Notes: a model not told the origin generated them from the letters alone. A stretch of DNA of 64,000 nt from Amorphophallus konjac (GCA_022559845.1 JAHNEJ010002013.1:682001-746000), one strand, 5' to 3'; shown: positions 31,627-45,083, numbered from the stretch's first letter. Numbers and translations: made by a program.

Positions 31627-34216
31627 ATGACAATATATTGTGGCCTTCCAAAACTCTCTCCCCCTTTGACATTATCAAAAAGTGGGGAACCAAAGAGAAC
31701 GGATGTGAAAGTTTAACAAGAAGTAGATGGATATATAAAGACAGTGGTGCATGAACCCAGTAACGAACCTCCCATGAAGGGGAGGTGTGTGAACCATGAT
31801 CTCTTAAACAGGATTATGGAATTTGAAGTGCAATATGCAAGATGACAAAAGCATATACAAATGCTCATCATTTTTTTTTGAATTTTATGCAAAGTTGATG
31901 AATAAAGAGATGACATATGACGTGCAATATGCAATATGCAATATGATGGAATGAAAATCTAGTCAGGCACTCAAGCATGCATAATTAAGTGTGGAATCAA
32001 GCAAGTTCCTTTGACATAAGTAAATAAGAAAATCTCCCCCTATATAATGTAAGAAATGCAGTCTAGACAAGACTATTATTTCCCTTAAAACAATACAATG
32101 CTCATTGTTCTGAAAGAAATAAGACTTTCAAAAATGTAAGGTGAGAGGTATGTCAAGAATAAATTTAGGAGGGTTGACATGGCAACATGCAGAATACATG
32201 ATATTTCAAAGATAGTTCAGCAACTAGAGTGAGCAGGATCTGAGCAGGTGTGATCGAATTTCCAAAACACAATATTTGAGAAGAAAAGATTTTCAGTGAG
32301 GTACCCATTCCATATATCCAAGGTTAAGTTTCAAAATCTTCTATTATAAAAGCTTATGAAGTGACTTTAATTGACAGTCATGGTTTAAGAGTGATGTAGG
32401 TTTGTCAATAAAATTTAATACTCATATCTGAAACAATGTTTTAATAAAAATGAACCAATTGCTCATACAACTTTCTAGTTCAGCCTCCTTCCATCTTACC
32501 CAATTAATTTCAATGACTCCTTTAGGAGTTACACAAAGTAGTATTGAGATTAAACAATTGTGAATGCATCTGAATTTAACATTGCTTCCAAAATTTTTTT
32601 GATACACACATTTTTTAGATTTTTGCTTTTGAACATCAAATTATTTTTCAATGAACAAGTTTGGTTAATCAACACATTTTTACATGAGGCACAACACGTC
32701 TCAGGTGAAATGACCCAGTTACTAAGTGTAATAACCATATTGCTTCTCAATTAAGAGAACATAGTTAGAATTAGAAGTATCTTTTTACGTGAGGAGACAC
32801 CTTGGTTAGAGGCAGGAATCCCCAGTTACTTAATACAGTCATGCCATTGCTCTATCAAACTTTTATGCAATTTTCAGCAGAGGTAACTATGGCACTTCAT
32901 GAAATGGGTTTACTCCATTTCTTGATAGAGGACCCAGTTTCTTGGTGACCAAAATCATTGCTCTGTCCATAACTTTCTTTAAGAAGAACTCAAGCAGATT
33001 AAATGTTTAAGAACAATACGGACATTATGTATCTCAACCAAAGAAGAACATGGTGTTAACTTTTCAGATTTCAAGAAGGTCTTGTATGAATTTACATGAG
33101 ACAGTTAGTTAAGATTTATTAAAAGACTGATTCAGATATTTTCAATTCCTTCAAATTCAAACTTATGAATACATTAGACTTAAACCAATTCAAATCAACA
33201 ACATTCTTAAACTTGTATAATAGAAGATTCTTCATAAGAGATGATTTCAGATTTATGAAAGGGTGCACAAACTGATATCTCTTCAATTCTCAGTTCAATC
33301 AACATCTTGACAGTTACATTCAACAGCAGAGACATTAACAAGCATGCATAGAAAGTGAATGAATTTGAACTCATGCTTGTTGCAGATATGATCAACATGC
33401 ATTAGACAGATTTTTAGAAAACCAATGGCCGTGAATTAATGTAGTTCAGGAACAAAGTCTGGAATACAGTCAGACCAACTTGACAGTTGTGGCAGGGATG
33501 AGTTTCAAAGATAAGCTGGCAAAAGAAGTTGTAGCTAGCTAGATAGAGGAATTTGAGTCAATTAGAGATTGATGAATTCAAAATCCTCCCCCTGCCTATA
33601 TGCATTAAACCGACTCTTTTTGGAGTTTTTCAAAGTAAGTGATATGCAATGCAGCTCACTACATGTATGCATATGTAATGACTTTCCTAGAAGCATTACA
33701 TGCACATGAGAGGCATGAACATTATGAAGGGACAGCCAGACTCCCCCTAAATATATGTCATTTAACAAACATGTCCAAATCAATGCAAGTTCATCTAGCA
33801 TGATGAAGAGACATAGAAGAATATACATGTGGCATGCATTGATATGAATGTTTCACACAGGTTGATTACCGGTACGTGGCAGAGTCAAAGGTCCAAGGAC
33901 CCTCCTCACGCACAAGGATGGCTTCCAAGTGGATATAATCCACCTTTCCACTAACATCATTTTATAAACCGGTTAATCATGGCGTTCAAGCACACAAGTA
34001 TGCAAAGATGTGTATGACATGTGCAATGTACAATATTTAAGAACTAAAGATTTTCACAACGTATAAAACAGCTCCAAACATAATTTTTACCTTTTCAAAT
34101 TTTTTAAATGAACCTGAACAGATGAATTCTTAGAATCAAACCGTTTTCTTTCTTACCTTGAGAAGCCTTTATTTATCGACATCTTCATTCCTCAAGGCAC
34201 CCTGTAAAATAAATTC
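31627..34216 (-). other. Non-coding internal region of element 1
   Basis: This replaces the pol region of autonomous relatives. I find no PR, IN, RT or RNase H remnants. GGGGGAG motifs (CTCCCCC on plus) recur near 31659, 32034, 33585 and 33742. It resembles the non-coding tail of element 2 in style and short phrases. Confidence 0.7.
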
Positions 34217-35854
34217 TCATTTTGGACATTTGGGTACCCAAGCCATCTTGGGTCCCGAGGGGTTAGTTCTAACATGAGAAAATGTATTCTTTTTATTTTT
34301 CCTCTCATACCATTCATCATCGGCCCTCATCATGGTACAATCATCCATTGAATGTCCATTCAGGTCACAATAGAAACAATGAGAAGATTTTTCATGAATC
34401 ATTTGTCATCTTTTTCCATTAAGGAACATGTATTCATTACATGTCCACGTTCACCACAATAATGACATGAAGGTTTTCTTTTTACAGGCCACTCATCATC
34501 ATTTTTCTTCATAAAATAATTTTCCATTACGTGGCCATGCAAATCACAATAGAAGCAATGAACAGTGAAAATTTTCTTCTTTGATTTTCAAAATTTTTAG
34601 AATCATCAATAATTTTCATTTGTGACTTCATTGTCTCATTGTCATCAAATTTCATTAAAGAGTAATCATACATATCATGGCCAAATTTGTCACAATAAAA
34701 ACATGATACATTTCTTCTTTTTCTTGGAACATGAGCAAACTCAGCAATGTAGGATTTTTCATGCTCACAATGACAATCAATGATATTTTTCTATTTTTCA
34801 TTTTCTTCATCACTCAAGCACATGGACTCATTCAAATTCTTGATCTCATCTTCCAATGATGAAATGTGCACTTCACAATTGGCAAGCTGTTCTTCACACA
34901 ATGCAAGTTTATCATTCAACAGAGAATTGATGGATTTATAGCTTATAATTTCTTGTTCCATAGCATGAATGTTTTCATTATCATCAACAATCACTTGTTT
35001 TCCTTTTCCAAACCTATTGAGTTTATCAACCAACAAATTATTTTGATGATTTAACTTCTCAATTTCTTCAGCAAGTCTTGCATTTTGAACAAGTTCATCA
35101 AGCAAGAATTGATCACTATCTGAACAGCTCAACTTTTCTTTAGGTCCTTTGCAACGTTTTCAAATTCTGAAATTTTAGCCATCAAAGTTTCATTTTCACT
35201 TTTCAGAATTGAAATAGTTTCTTTATGCATATCAATATCATGCAACAACCTTCCATTCAAGTTCCTAAGCTCAGAACATTTTTCACACGATGAATCAACG
35301 ATACAAGTGTTTTCAACTTCAGAACATTTAGTACATGGTGAGTTAACATGCGATGAATCATCAAATTTCTTTTTCAGTTTCCTATTTTCAGATTTTAATG
35401 CTTTGTATTTATCAAACAGTTCATCATATGCATTCATCCACTCATCATAACTAAGTTCATCTTCTTCCTCAGAGTCGGAGTTCACCTTAGAGTTTTCTTT
35501 GCTATGGCCTTCATTTTCTTTGTTTGCCACGAGATACTCACCATTCCAGCTTTCATCTTGGGCTTCGCTTAGCCCATCCAAGATCTCTTTGGCTGACCTA
35601 CAAGATAAAATGAAAGGATATACGTTAGTGTTCACTGCAGCCTTAAGAGTGTTCAAAACAAAAAGATTATCAGAATCCTTTTTCTTGTCCTCATTGGTCC
35701 ACTTTGACTTATCTGTTGGTAGAGTATGAGGACCGTGAGTCATTAAATTCAAAAGCTTCGGATTGGTACTAGAAATCCAAACACACAATTTTTCAAGCCA
35801 TGATGTAAAATCAAAACCATCAAAGACAGGAACCGAATTCAAACTAGCCATCAT
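34217..35854 (-). pseudogene. Element 1 gag with four zinc knuckles
   Basis: The ATG at 35854 lies about 55 bases after the primer-binding site. The first segment (35854-35129, 241 codons) starts like a copia gag (VPVFDGFDFTSWLEKL, then SAKEILDGLSEAQDES) but appears to lack part of the central capsid region. It continues with an acidic stretch and coiled coil. Frame breaks near 35129 and 34790 lead into more coiled coil and then four knuckle motifs of the type C-X2-C-X4-H. They lie near 34710, 34550, 34470 and 34385 and contain CFYCDKFGH, CFYCDLHGH, CHYCGERGH and CFYCDLNGH. In the first two, tyrosine replaces the last cysteine. With no pol present, gag is the only recognisable gene of this element. 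Confidence 0.8.
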
Positions 35855-35907
35855 GAAAAAGATCTTTTCTCCTAGACCGTGAGGTCCGTAGAATAAAAAT
35901 CAGAGAC

Positions 35908-35924
35908 TAGGCTCTGATACCAAT
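35908..35924 (-). other. Primer-binding site of element 1
   Basis: The minus strand reads ATTGGTATCAGAGCCTA directly after the LTR end, the initiator tRNA-Met type also used by element 2. Confidence 0.88.
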
Positions 35925-37775
35925 TGTTGGCCCAGAGAGATGGCGGACAAGAAGGGGGGTTGAATTGTCCCCAAGCCGAGATGGCAGATTTTAAACACTT
36001 TCTAAACTAAACACAGCAGAATTAATATTTACTACGTTAAACTAAACAAACGTGAGATTAAAATCTTCTCTCAAGCTTTTTGATCTCACTCGAATAAACT
36101 AGACAATGGATGAAATAACCTACGCCAAACACGAATTATCGATTTAAGGAACAATTAAAATTAATCCTAACAAGGATAGCAGATGAAGCAATGTGCGATG
36201 ATGTAGTGAGCAAAGACCTACTAAATTGACATGTGAAGGGAGATAGAAGAAATGAACAATCACACAGGCAATCACAATAGACACAGAGATTTTTAGGTGG
36301 TTCAGATACACTGCCGTGTCCCATACGTCCACCCCTTACCGAACCCCGGTGAGGCTTCACTACACGCTACAAAATGTAGCAACACAGGGACGAACCCCAA
36401 CACCACACACGCTGCTTCCACAGCAATCCACACACATGAGGCCTTGCCTTAAACCACTGCCACAGCAGCACACACACACAACGTCGGGGAACATACCCCG
36501 CACAAGTACTTCACACGGAGACACAGCTCCGTCCACACACACAGTAATTTTCAGAATTCAGCAACATAAAAGGATTTACAATATATGCTCACAGCAATAT
36601 GTAAATGAAGAGAAACTATCATCAAGAGATGGATTAAGGATGTAGAATGTTTCCCCTTGTTTTTTCCAAAACCCGTTCGTAGATTTTCCTTGAAGCTTCG
36701 GTTGGAGAGAATCGAATCTGCAGTAGGATGGAGCACCCGATCATCTTCCTCGAAGATCCGGGATCGTCTGTAACTTCAGCAGCTCGTACTGAGTATATCC
36801 TTCAAATCCTAGCTCCAGTCAAACCTACATACATCATAAAAATGATTAACTTCATAAACCCCTCTCCTCTCAACCTTGTAGCCGCACTCCTCCTTCTTCT
36901 TCTGCAAGAGAATGGAAAGCCTTAGCTTATCTTGTTGCTTAGGATGAAAATCACAGCACTAATAAGAGGGCAGCAAGTAGATAGACAAAAGAACATGTAT
37001 ATGTAAATTGCACCTCTTAGATAACCATTCGAAACCTTGAGCAATCTCAAACAAAAGCATAGAAGTGAAAGATCAAAACAACTCCCTCGGATTTTCAACA
37101 AAATGCTTAGATAAGGAGGTAGGGTGTGCTAGAAAACTAATTCACAGAGTGGGAAGCGGCCAGGCTTGAAGAATGAAACGTCCAAGACATCTGACCATGA
37201 AGAACAACAACAGTAGCCTTCTGATCAAACCTTAGGCTCGTGGATGACGTCTTTAGCAGCGTCTTCTTCCTCCTCCTGCTATGTGCATCGCCCTTCCTCT
37301 AGCTTTTACGTCCAGATCGTTGTGGAAGAAGCCTTGGAGCTGCAGCCGTCCACCTGCACACACAAGGGTTAGGAACAACCCGAAATTTCAGATCTAGCTT
37401 GGTTCCTTAGGGTTTACAACCCAATAGGATGTATTTATGCTTCTAGGATGGTCAAGGGACAGCCTTGGGACAAGATCCACAAATAATGTAGTGATTTGGG
37501 ACAGTTGGGCCGGAGTTAGAGGACTTTTGGAGCGCTTACACGAAGGTCGTTTTTGACGGCGCCGCCCCGGATCGGAAAGGGTCGACCCTTGGGGTCGACC
37601 CTCATGGGGTTTTTAAAGGGACAAGTTCAATGGGTCGACCCTCGTGATCCTCCCGTGCGGGTTAAAAAAATACCAATCAGGAGTCGACCCTTGGGGTCGA
37701 CCCTTTCAGTTATGGTGAAAGGACCCATTGGGAGTTAAATTCAAGCCATCAGGGGTCGACCCCAAGGGTCGACCT
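35925..37775 (-). repeat. Element 1 right (5') LTR, first part
   Basis: This is colinear with 1254-3043 at about 95 percent by eye. It extends the alignment through the 18 bases missing beside element 2 (ACCCATTGGGAGTTAAAT, 37724-37741). GGGTCGACCC palindromes cluster at 37575-37775. It is cut by element 4. Confidence 0.9.
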
Positions 37776-40269
37776 TGTTGACACCTAAAGTATACCAGAA
37801 GAGACCAAAGCAGACTCAAGGCCCTGAAGGTCAACCAATGGTGCGGCTCTTGTACCATCCCTGGAAGTACTGGGAATCAGAATAGAAGAGGTCCACTACC
37901 CCTAACACTCTGTCTGGCTAAAGCCATCTCTGGCTAGGCCACTGTCCTGCACTGCTATCATTCAGATAGTCGGGCTGATAAAATTATAACAACATTCAGG
38001 CAACCATCTGCCTGCTGAAGAGAAACCTCAGATAATTTTGATTCTCATGAAAAGGGATTCACACTGCCTCACACATGGGCGTGAACGCAAGGTGCTAAAC
38101 AAGCCTCAAGAGGAATATACCAAGAAGCCCACCAGAGCAATGAAAAGAAGCCCATTAGATGAGCCTCTTCCGGCGTCGGGTTCAGAACAGATGGGCCAAG
38201 CCCAATGCAAAGCCAGGCGCGCCGAGATGATGCGTGCCGAGGCGCGCCGAGAAGCTCACGCTGGGAACAGAAGGCCACCCTTCTATAAAGGCTGCTGCCT
38301 TCGAATAATACAAAAAAAACAACAACAACAACAGAAGAGGGAACAGAAGACAACAGAAGAGAAAAAAAAGAAGAGAAGAAGAGGCAATAGAGGGAATAGA
38401 GAGTAGTAGCCACTGCAAGAAATGGGAGCTCGATAGCCCTCCATAGAAGCTGAAGAGAGGAAAGAGTTGCAGTGATTCGGTGGGAGAATCAAGGTGGGAT
38501 CGGTTTCAAGATGCCCTGAGGGGCTACAGTCTCCCCTTCGCCCTGTCTTTTATTTGAATGTGCCTTTTCTTCTTTTGGGTCTGCTTTCGAGCATCTTCGC
38601 CCCAGTAGCATCGAATGTTAATGTAACCTTGCTATCAAGGATTTAGTATGCGTACGATTTTTCCTTAGTTGTATTTTTCTTCTGAGCAAGATGCGTATGC
38701 TGTTTGGTTGAAATGGTTAATAAAAAGAGGGTTGAAGTTAGCCCCTTTCGTTCTCCTTTCTTTCTCTGCATCCGAGGTTCAATATATGCCATGGCTACTG
38801 CGAACTAGGCGTGTTTTATAGTTTGGTCTTCTGGATCTGTTGAAGGCTTTTCCCACTGTATTTCCTTTCAACCTCGCATCCAAATCGAGAGCCTAAGACA
38901 GTCCATCTCATGGCTTCTCATTGGTGAAATGAAGAGGGATAAATTAAGAAGTTTTTGTCCATGGTTCTGCCCCCAATGAGGCCCCAGAGGGAAGGCTGCC
39001 ATCCCCTTGGATTATACCCTCTCTGTAATCCCCGCCAGTGGTCGTCAAACCCTTGAATAAACCTTCTTTGCAGACCCCTGGATAAATCCTGCTCTAAAGC
39101 TCCCAGAGCCCCTTTAAGCCTCCGTTCCAAAATCTCCTCAAAACATCGCTGAAACCCTCATTTCAGAAACCCTCCCAGCGCGAACCCCTCTTGGCGTGAG
39201 TCTCACGCCGAGGGCTGCCATGAATAAGCTCATGAAACCCCCATTGAACGCAAAAGTCCCCTTTGGATTCTTAAAGCCCTCACAACACTTGAAAAATTAA
39301 TGAACACCCAGCTATCGGTGCCACAAGTCCTCCCGGTGCAACCTCCTCCCGGCGCCGCTTTCGCGCCGGGAGAAGGGCGCGTCGACGAGCTGGTCGTGCC
39401 GACCCTATCGCGCCGTTTACCTTCGTGCCGAAACCCTAGCCGCGCCGGCTCCTTCCGTTGTTGGCCACCTGTCATAAATCCAACTTCCAGAAGCCCTACC
39501 GAGTACACCATCAGCCTAGACTTAGGACCCTGACCCCCACAGGCCATTATACCAGTCCCCACCATATCATGAGGGTTTCATGGTTCTTCATCCATGTCTA
39601 AACGGAGCTATATTAACGGGGTCTTACCCCGATATTCTACGCCATTAACCGTCGGGTTTTTCTTCCAACCCTATCGACCCTGGGAGTCTTCCCATTGCAA
39701 GCCCTCCCGTGGTCTCTAAAGGGGAACATCAACAAACACCGTGGTAATGGACACTGTCTCGTCACAATCAAATCCTTTTTGGATCCAGGGCTACGCCCGC
39801 CTCTCTTTTGGCTTCCATCCTGGCATTCCGTGGGTGGATGACCTATTTTCACCCTTTGGCATTGTCCAAAATAAGAGGAGATGATGCCGGATTTGCGCCA
39901 TAACACTATCATCATGTCCCGCGTAGCATGGTTTTCTATGCATGTTTCACATCCCGTTAGCGGAGTTAGCGTAATAGTTTTATCTCGTTTTGCCCCCGAG
40001 GCATCCTTTCTTGGCAACTAATCAAGGGTTATCCTTCTTTGGAAGGACGTAATTAACGTCATAGCCTTTATGGTATGACGGACTCCGGGTCCTGACACGA
40101 GTATCACAATCGACTAACTGAGTCAGGTCGAGCGCACAATAAACTGTCACGCTAGTGACTAGCACGCCTAATTAATAAACCAAATAAACAAACATAAAAT
40201 AACCAAATAAATATCAAATAAAAATATTCTAAAATAAAAAAAATCAAATAAAATTTTTCATCTCCCACA
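37776..40269 (+). repeat. Element 4 first LTR
   Basis: This 2494-bp LTR has a TATA box at 38284-38290 and a CAA/GA-rich leader after it. It matches the second LTR at roughly 96-97 percent by eye but lacks about 620 bp present there (55612-56240). The two ORFs of about 110-120 codons seen here recur in the second LTR simply because the LTRs are copies. Confidence 0.9.
38284..38290 (+). promoter_or_regulatory. TATA box of element 4, first LTR
   Basis: TATAAAG in TTCTATAAAGGCTG lies upstream of an ACAACAACAACAGAAGAGG leader. It is conserved in the second LTR at 54686-54692. Confidence 0.65.
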
Positions 40270-40273
40270 AGTC

Positions 40274-40290
40274 TGGCACACCAGGTGGGA
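40274..40290 (+). other. Primer-binding site of element 4, first copy
   Basis: TGGCACACCAGGTGGGA lies four bases after the LTR end CCCACA. The second copy is at 57302-57318. The tRNA was not identified. Confidence 0.6.
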
Positions 40291-40384
40291 CCTGAGTCTC
40301 CCTTCATCTCTTTGCCAAGAGAGGATACCTTCGGGGGCTTCCCCCAAGAATACTGATTGTTTGTCTATTTATCTCAGGCAAACG

Positions 40385-43300
40385 ATGACGTCATACAGAC
40401 TCACCGGTGTTGGCTTTGGCCCCGCAATCGTCGCCGACCATGCGGAACACGGGTACCTGGCGGTGCCCATGGTTTTTGGCTCCTTCCCACCAGCTGTAGG
40501 CTTCCCCAACTTCTTGGGGTTGGCCTTTGCCGACATGCTATAGACGGAGTCCTCAAGGCCCGCAGAAGAGATGGCAGCAGAGAGGGTCGAGGCCTCGAAG
40601 GCTCGACACTGTGCTGGATCGCCTACCAGCCCGATTCATGTCGCCAGCTGCATGGTGCATCATATTGCTCAGGGGGCCCTCCCCGTCCCTGCCAAGAACT
40701 TCGGGAGGCGCCGACACCGGAACCCCCGAAGGAAGGTTGATGCTGCTGTGACCGGACGTCTCTCCGCATCTGACAAGTCTATGCTGGTCGGTGGCCTCCG
40801 TGTCTTTCTGGATGGACGTAAGGCTCGAGTGAGCCCGGACCGGGTGATCCCTACAATGCCACTCCACAACTCCTATCAGGCTCTTGCTGGAAGAAGAGCC
40901 CAAGAAGAAGAAGCCGACCGCCATGGCCAGAGAAGGTTGGCTCCCAAGCCAAGAAGATTCAAACAGGTTTGGGTCCCCAAAGAGGTCCAGCCTGTCCAGC
41001 AAGAAGCTCCAGTGCAGTACCACCCCAGGTTCACAAGAGTAGAAGGGAGCAAGAAGAGGGACCCTGTCCCGAGGAAGGAAGAGACAATCGTGGATCCGCC
41101 ACACCGAGAAAGCTTTAGGGCCTGCACCCGGCAAGCCAACATCCCCATTGTGGGAATAAGATTACAGCAGACTACCGAGAGGGCACGGTTTGCTTACATT
41201 CCTTCGATGGGAGGTCGACAACTGTCCCCGACCCTGCACCCGGGCCGAGGGCAAGAAGAAATGACCAATATGGTCAGAAGTTATTTTAGGGGGTTAAGCA
41301 ACCCCTCTTTGGGCCAATAACGGCTGTTGCAGGCAGCCGCAGCTGAAGAAGATCACTGTCCATTAATGGCAGTGGGAGAAGAAGAAGACATGATGATGAT
41401 GTCATCGGATGATGACAATGGATATGAAGACGGCTATGATGTTCAAGCCGATGAAACTGCTCCCAGCCAAGGGAAAAAGAGAAGGATCTCTATGTTTGAC
41501 AGGCTTACCTTCCCGGGGAATGTCAATAGGAGGGTTCATAGACAGAAACGAAGGATGCCGATTTTTACATGCAATATGGCCAGGATAGATGGCCATTATG
41601 GAAAATTGCCCGAGGAGCCTCAAGAGTTGGCCTGGGTAGCCGGAAGACTGGGGCCGAGCACTCGAAGAGTGGAGGCTGCAAAAGAGAAGCTGGCGGCGAT
41701 CGAAGGAAAGCAAGCCCTGCCTCGCCTCCAGCAGCATGACAAGGTCGTTATTCTCACAGCAAATGTGATAACGGCAGGTGAAGAAGAAGATGTCTTGCTT
41801 GACATCCTGCCTGAGGGTGCATCTTGCGAGACGACAGAGGCCATCCCCAGCACATCAGCTATGGACCCGGCCGTACTGATGATGCTCCAGAGGTACCGCC
41901 AGGAGATAGAACAGCTGAAGAAGCAATTGACGGAAAGGACAGAGCAGTCCTCTGCCTCCAAGTAGCCTGATGTGCAGGCCGAATCATCAAGGGGAGCTGT
42001 CAGCAAGAACGACTTCCCACCACTCTATACCCCGCCTCTGCAGGCGGAACCAAACTTGGCGACAACTTAACAGCGCTCATCACAGCCGCTAGCTCCGCCG
42101 GTGCTGCCACAGGTGCACCAGAAGCCTCCACTGCTGCGTTCTCCTCCACAGGCGACCACCCTGGTCACCCCCTACTTGCAGCCAGTGCATTTCTACCCGG
42201 AACTGGTCGACCCGACCATCATGAGTATGATGATGGTAGATAGGATGATCGAGATGAAGCTCGCTGAAAGGGCTGAAGGTGACTATGTTGTATTCGATGC
42301 ATATAGGGTTTCATACCCACCGCATCATGCTGCCAAGCGGCTCCCTCCCGGGATTAGCAAGCCGCCGAAGTTCGACAAGTTCAACGGGAAGGGATCCCCG
42401 AAGGAACATGTTGCCTACTACATGACCATCATGGGTGACTTGGCCACTGACGAGTCATATTTATTGAAGTTCTTCGGGTCCTCACTCACAGGGCTCGCAT
42501 TTGAATGGTACTCCAGCCTCCCGGCCGGGTCGATCAGCGACTGGTCGGACATGCAGAGGAAGTTCAGAGAAAGATTCCACGTCACAGAGAGGAAGGTCAC
42601 AGTGGCTGAACTCTATTCAACAAGACAGAGGGAAGATGAGACCGCTCTCGACTACATCAAGAGGTGGAGGAACCTCGGGATGAGATGCAAGCGGCCCCCG
42701 CACCAGGAGGATGCTGTACAAATCTGCAAACAGAACCTCAAGAGAGAGGTGCTGGAGAAGATGATTGGCATGGAAATCCGATCGTTCGACCGTCTGAACA
42801 ATATTGTGGCCGAAGTGGAGGCTTTCTTAGCGAAACCGGCCCCTACACCAAATATTCCTACTGCATAAAAGGGCAAGGCAGTAGAACGGCGGCAGGCACC
42901 GAAAGAAGCAAACGCCCTTGGTATCAAGGCGTTTGAACAGCAAAAAGATAAAGGCAAGAAGACAGCTGCTCCTAAGCCTGCCAAGACCGGAGATGGCGAA
43001 GAAGGCTCATCCCTCCGGGATAAAATGAAGAAGGCCTACTCTTTCCCAAAGGAGAAGACCATGATCTTGTTTGACTGGGTTACCCAGTATGATAAGGTCA
43101 CCCTGCCTGAGCCGAGGAGGCCAGAGGACCTGAAGAGAAGAGATAGCCCAAGATTTTGCCCCTACCACCAGATGCTGGGGCATCCAATTGAAGACTGTTA
43201 TGTTTTCAAGGATATTATCGAAGGCATGGTGAGAAAGGAAGAAATAGAATTGGGGGAGTACAAGGTCGACCCTCCACAACCACATGAGGCGCCCGTAAGA

Positions 43301-43861
43301 AGAGCTGCCGTCAACATGGTCTCTCTGTATCAAGCCTTGCCTGAGGAGACCGCAGAAGCCAGTACTCAGCGTACATATGAAGCCTACTTTCTGGCACCAA
43401 TAAAAGAACAGGAGGGATGGCAGCAAGTCCCTGCAAGAGCCAAGAAAAAGGGCCTTCCTCGCTCGGCACCGGGGGCACATATTCGTGGCGTCACGCCACG
43501 ACCCCCTTCACCAGTAGCAACACCTGTGTGGACCAATCCGCCAGTAGTTATCCGGATACCTACCCGCAATCGGAGGAGGTAGACTCCGTTGCCGGCAGTC
43601 AAGAAGATCAGTCCAGAAGCCCGGCGGCTACAGGACTACATAAATGGGCTAGATGAGTATGTACAGCCCGAGCTAGAACCTTTGCGGGTACGGGATCATA
43701 TCATGTGGCAGGAGCTGGAACAACTTTCACTAAAGCAGGAAGAGGAAGCTGACAAAGCATCAGATAGGGATGGCAGCCTGTTCTGGGGGCAAGCGCCAGC
43801 CAAAGAAAAGAAAAGAAGACAAGAAGGAAGAGAAGGGCCAGCAAGGCTACAACGGGTGTGA
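40385..43861 (+). pseudogene. Element 4 gag, first copy
   Basis: One reading frame runs from the ATG at 40385 with stops at 40541, 41318, 41963, 42068, 42866, 43580 and 43859. The N-terminal 600 codons are poorly conserved among elements and include an acidic SSDDDNGYEDG stretch. The retrotransposon gag domain (capsid) lies at 42340-42760, with PPKFDKFNGKGSPKEHV, WYSSLPAGSISDW and a conserved CIKRWR-like DYIKRWRNL. A nucleocapsid-like motif, CPYHQMLGHPIEDC, is at about 43160. Comparison with the second copy shows the 41318 stop is CAA in that copy. Gag packages the element RNA. Confidence 0.88.
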
Positions 43862-44433
43862 GCCTTTCTTGCAACACCCTCTCTGCTCTGTTCAATTTGC
43901 CCGGTGAGGAGGATGAAGAAGAGATTTTCTTCACACCCGCTGCTAAGGAAAGCCAGGCCGAAGCCGCAACTACCGCACATGCAACCCGGTCGGGCTGAAG
44001 GTGGGGGCGTCAGCCGCCCGCCAACCATAACATTATCTTCAGAGGGGAGCAACCCTACAAGATACCCCATCCAGAGGTCAAGGGAGTTCAAATCCCTCCT
44101 CCGTCAGGCTTATACAACCAAAGTGGGGGCGGCACTCCCGCTCCTTCATTTCTGGAGTTCATAAAGATGTCAAAAGGGAAGCAACCATGCTGGGAGGTTG
44201 AACCGATAACCGGGGGTAGTCACCCACAACTCCAGCAATCTCCCGAATTGTCAGAAGAGGTAGAAACTCGCCTGGCAGTAGCCAATGAGGAGCAGCCAGG
44301 AGGTAATCCCAAGCAAAAGGGTGTAGCCTCCGAGTCCGATGAAGCAGGTCCATCAGGGGCCACAGTCCAAGGATCTTCCAAGCCCGGGTGGGCAGATGAA
44401 ATGAAGCTATCCAATGTTTGAGATGGAAGTCGG

Positions 44434-45068
44434 GTGGTCAAACTATTGAAGAAGCTCCCAGCAAGATTCACTGTCTGGGAAATCCTCTCTCTCAGTGAAG
44501 AGACTCGACATGCGATCATTACTGCTCTCCAGACGCCTGCCCAAAATGAAGCCTGCCTAGCTGAGGCACTGCCGGAGGCCAGCATGACCTTCACCCAGGA
44601 AGACATGTTGCTCCCCACCACCAGTCACAACAGACCTCTGTATATGAGGGGACATCTAAATGGCCGGGAGCTGAACAGAATCCTTGTGGACCCCATATGG
44701 CAACTGCCAACATCCTGCCTTACGAGATATATGAGAGGCACTACTTCAACGTCCACCTACAAAAGGTCGGGGATATGCACATTGCCGGCTTCAATCAGAA
44801 GTGCGAAGTGTGGCTAGGAGTAGCAGAGTTCAAACTCACTCTAGCGGACTTTGTCACGAAGGTGCAATTTCATGTCATTGATTCTCGCACCTCATACAAG
44901 GCGTTGCTTGGCCGCTCTTGGCTACATGAGAATATGGTGGTACCTTCCACACTTCACCAATGCATCAAATACAGCATGGATGGGAGAGAGGAAAGAGTAT
45001 TTGCTGATCTCCACCCATTCGAAGTATTCGAATGCCACTTGGCAGACGCCCCTCTATATGCAGAATAG
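44434..45068 (+). pseudogene. Element 4 aspartic protease
   Basis: The start (SHNRPLYMRGHLNGRELNRILVDP) is in one frame and the rest (MATANILPYEIYERH through IDSRTSYKALLGRSWLHE) is in another. A small indel at about 44690-44697 therefore falls at the active-site loop, where relatives have the catalytic Asp followed by a small-residue pair. ALLGRSWLHE is the typical end of the retroviral-type protease fold in Tat elements. The enzyme that would release Gag and Pol proteins cannot be made from this copy. Confidence 0.82.
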
Positions 45069-45083
45069 TCACAGAAGGCCCCT

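Noticed and set aside
38038..38413. ORF of 122 codons on plus and 114 on minus
   Set aside because: They lie in the LTR leader. Conservation at 54440-54809 is explained by LTR duplication, and composition is low complexity.
39230..39565. 111-codon minus ORF conserved at 56258-56593
   Set aside because: The two sites are equivalent positions in the two LTRs of element 4, so conservation carries no coding signal.
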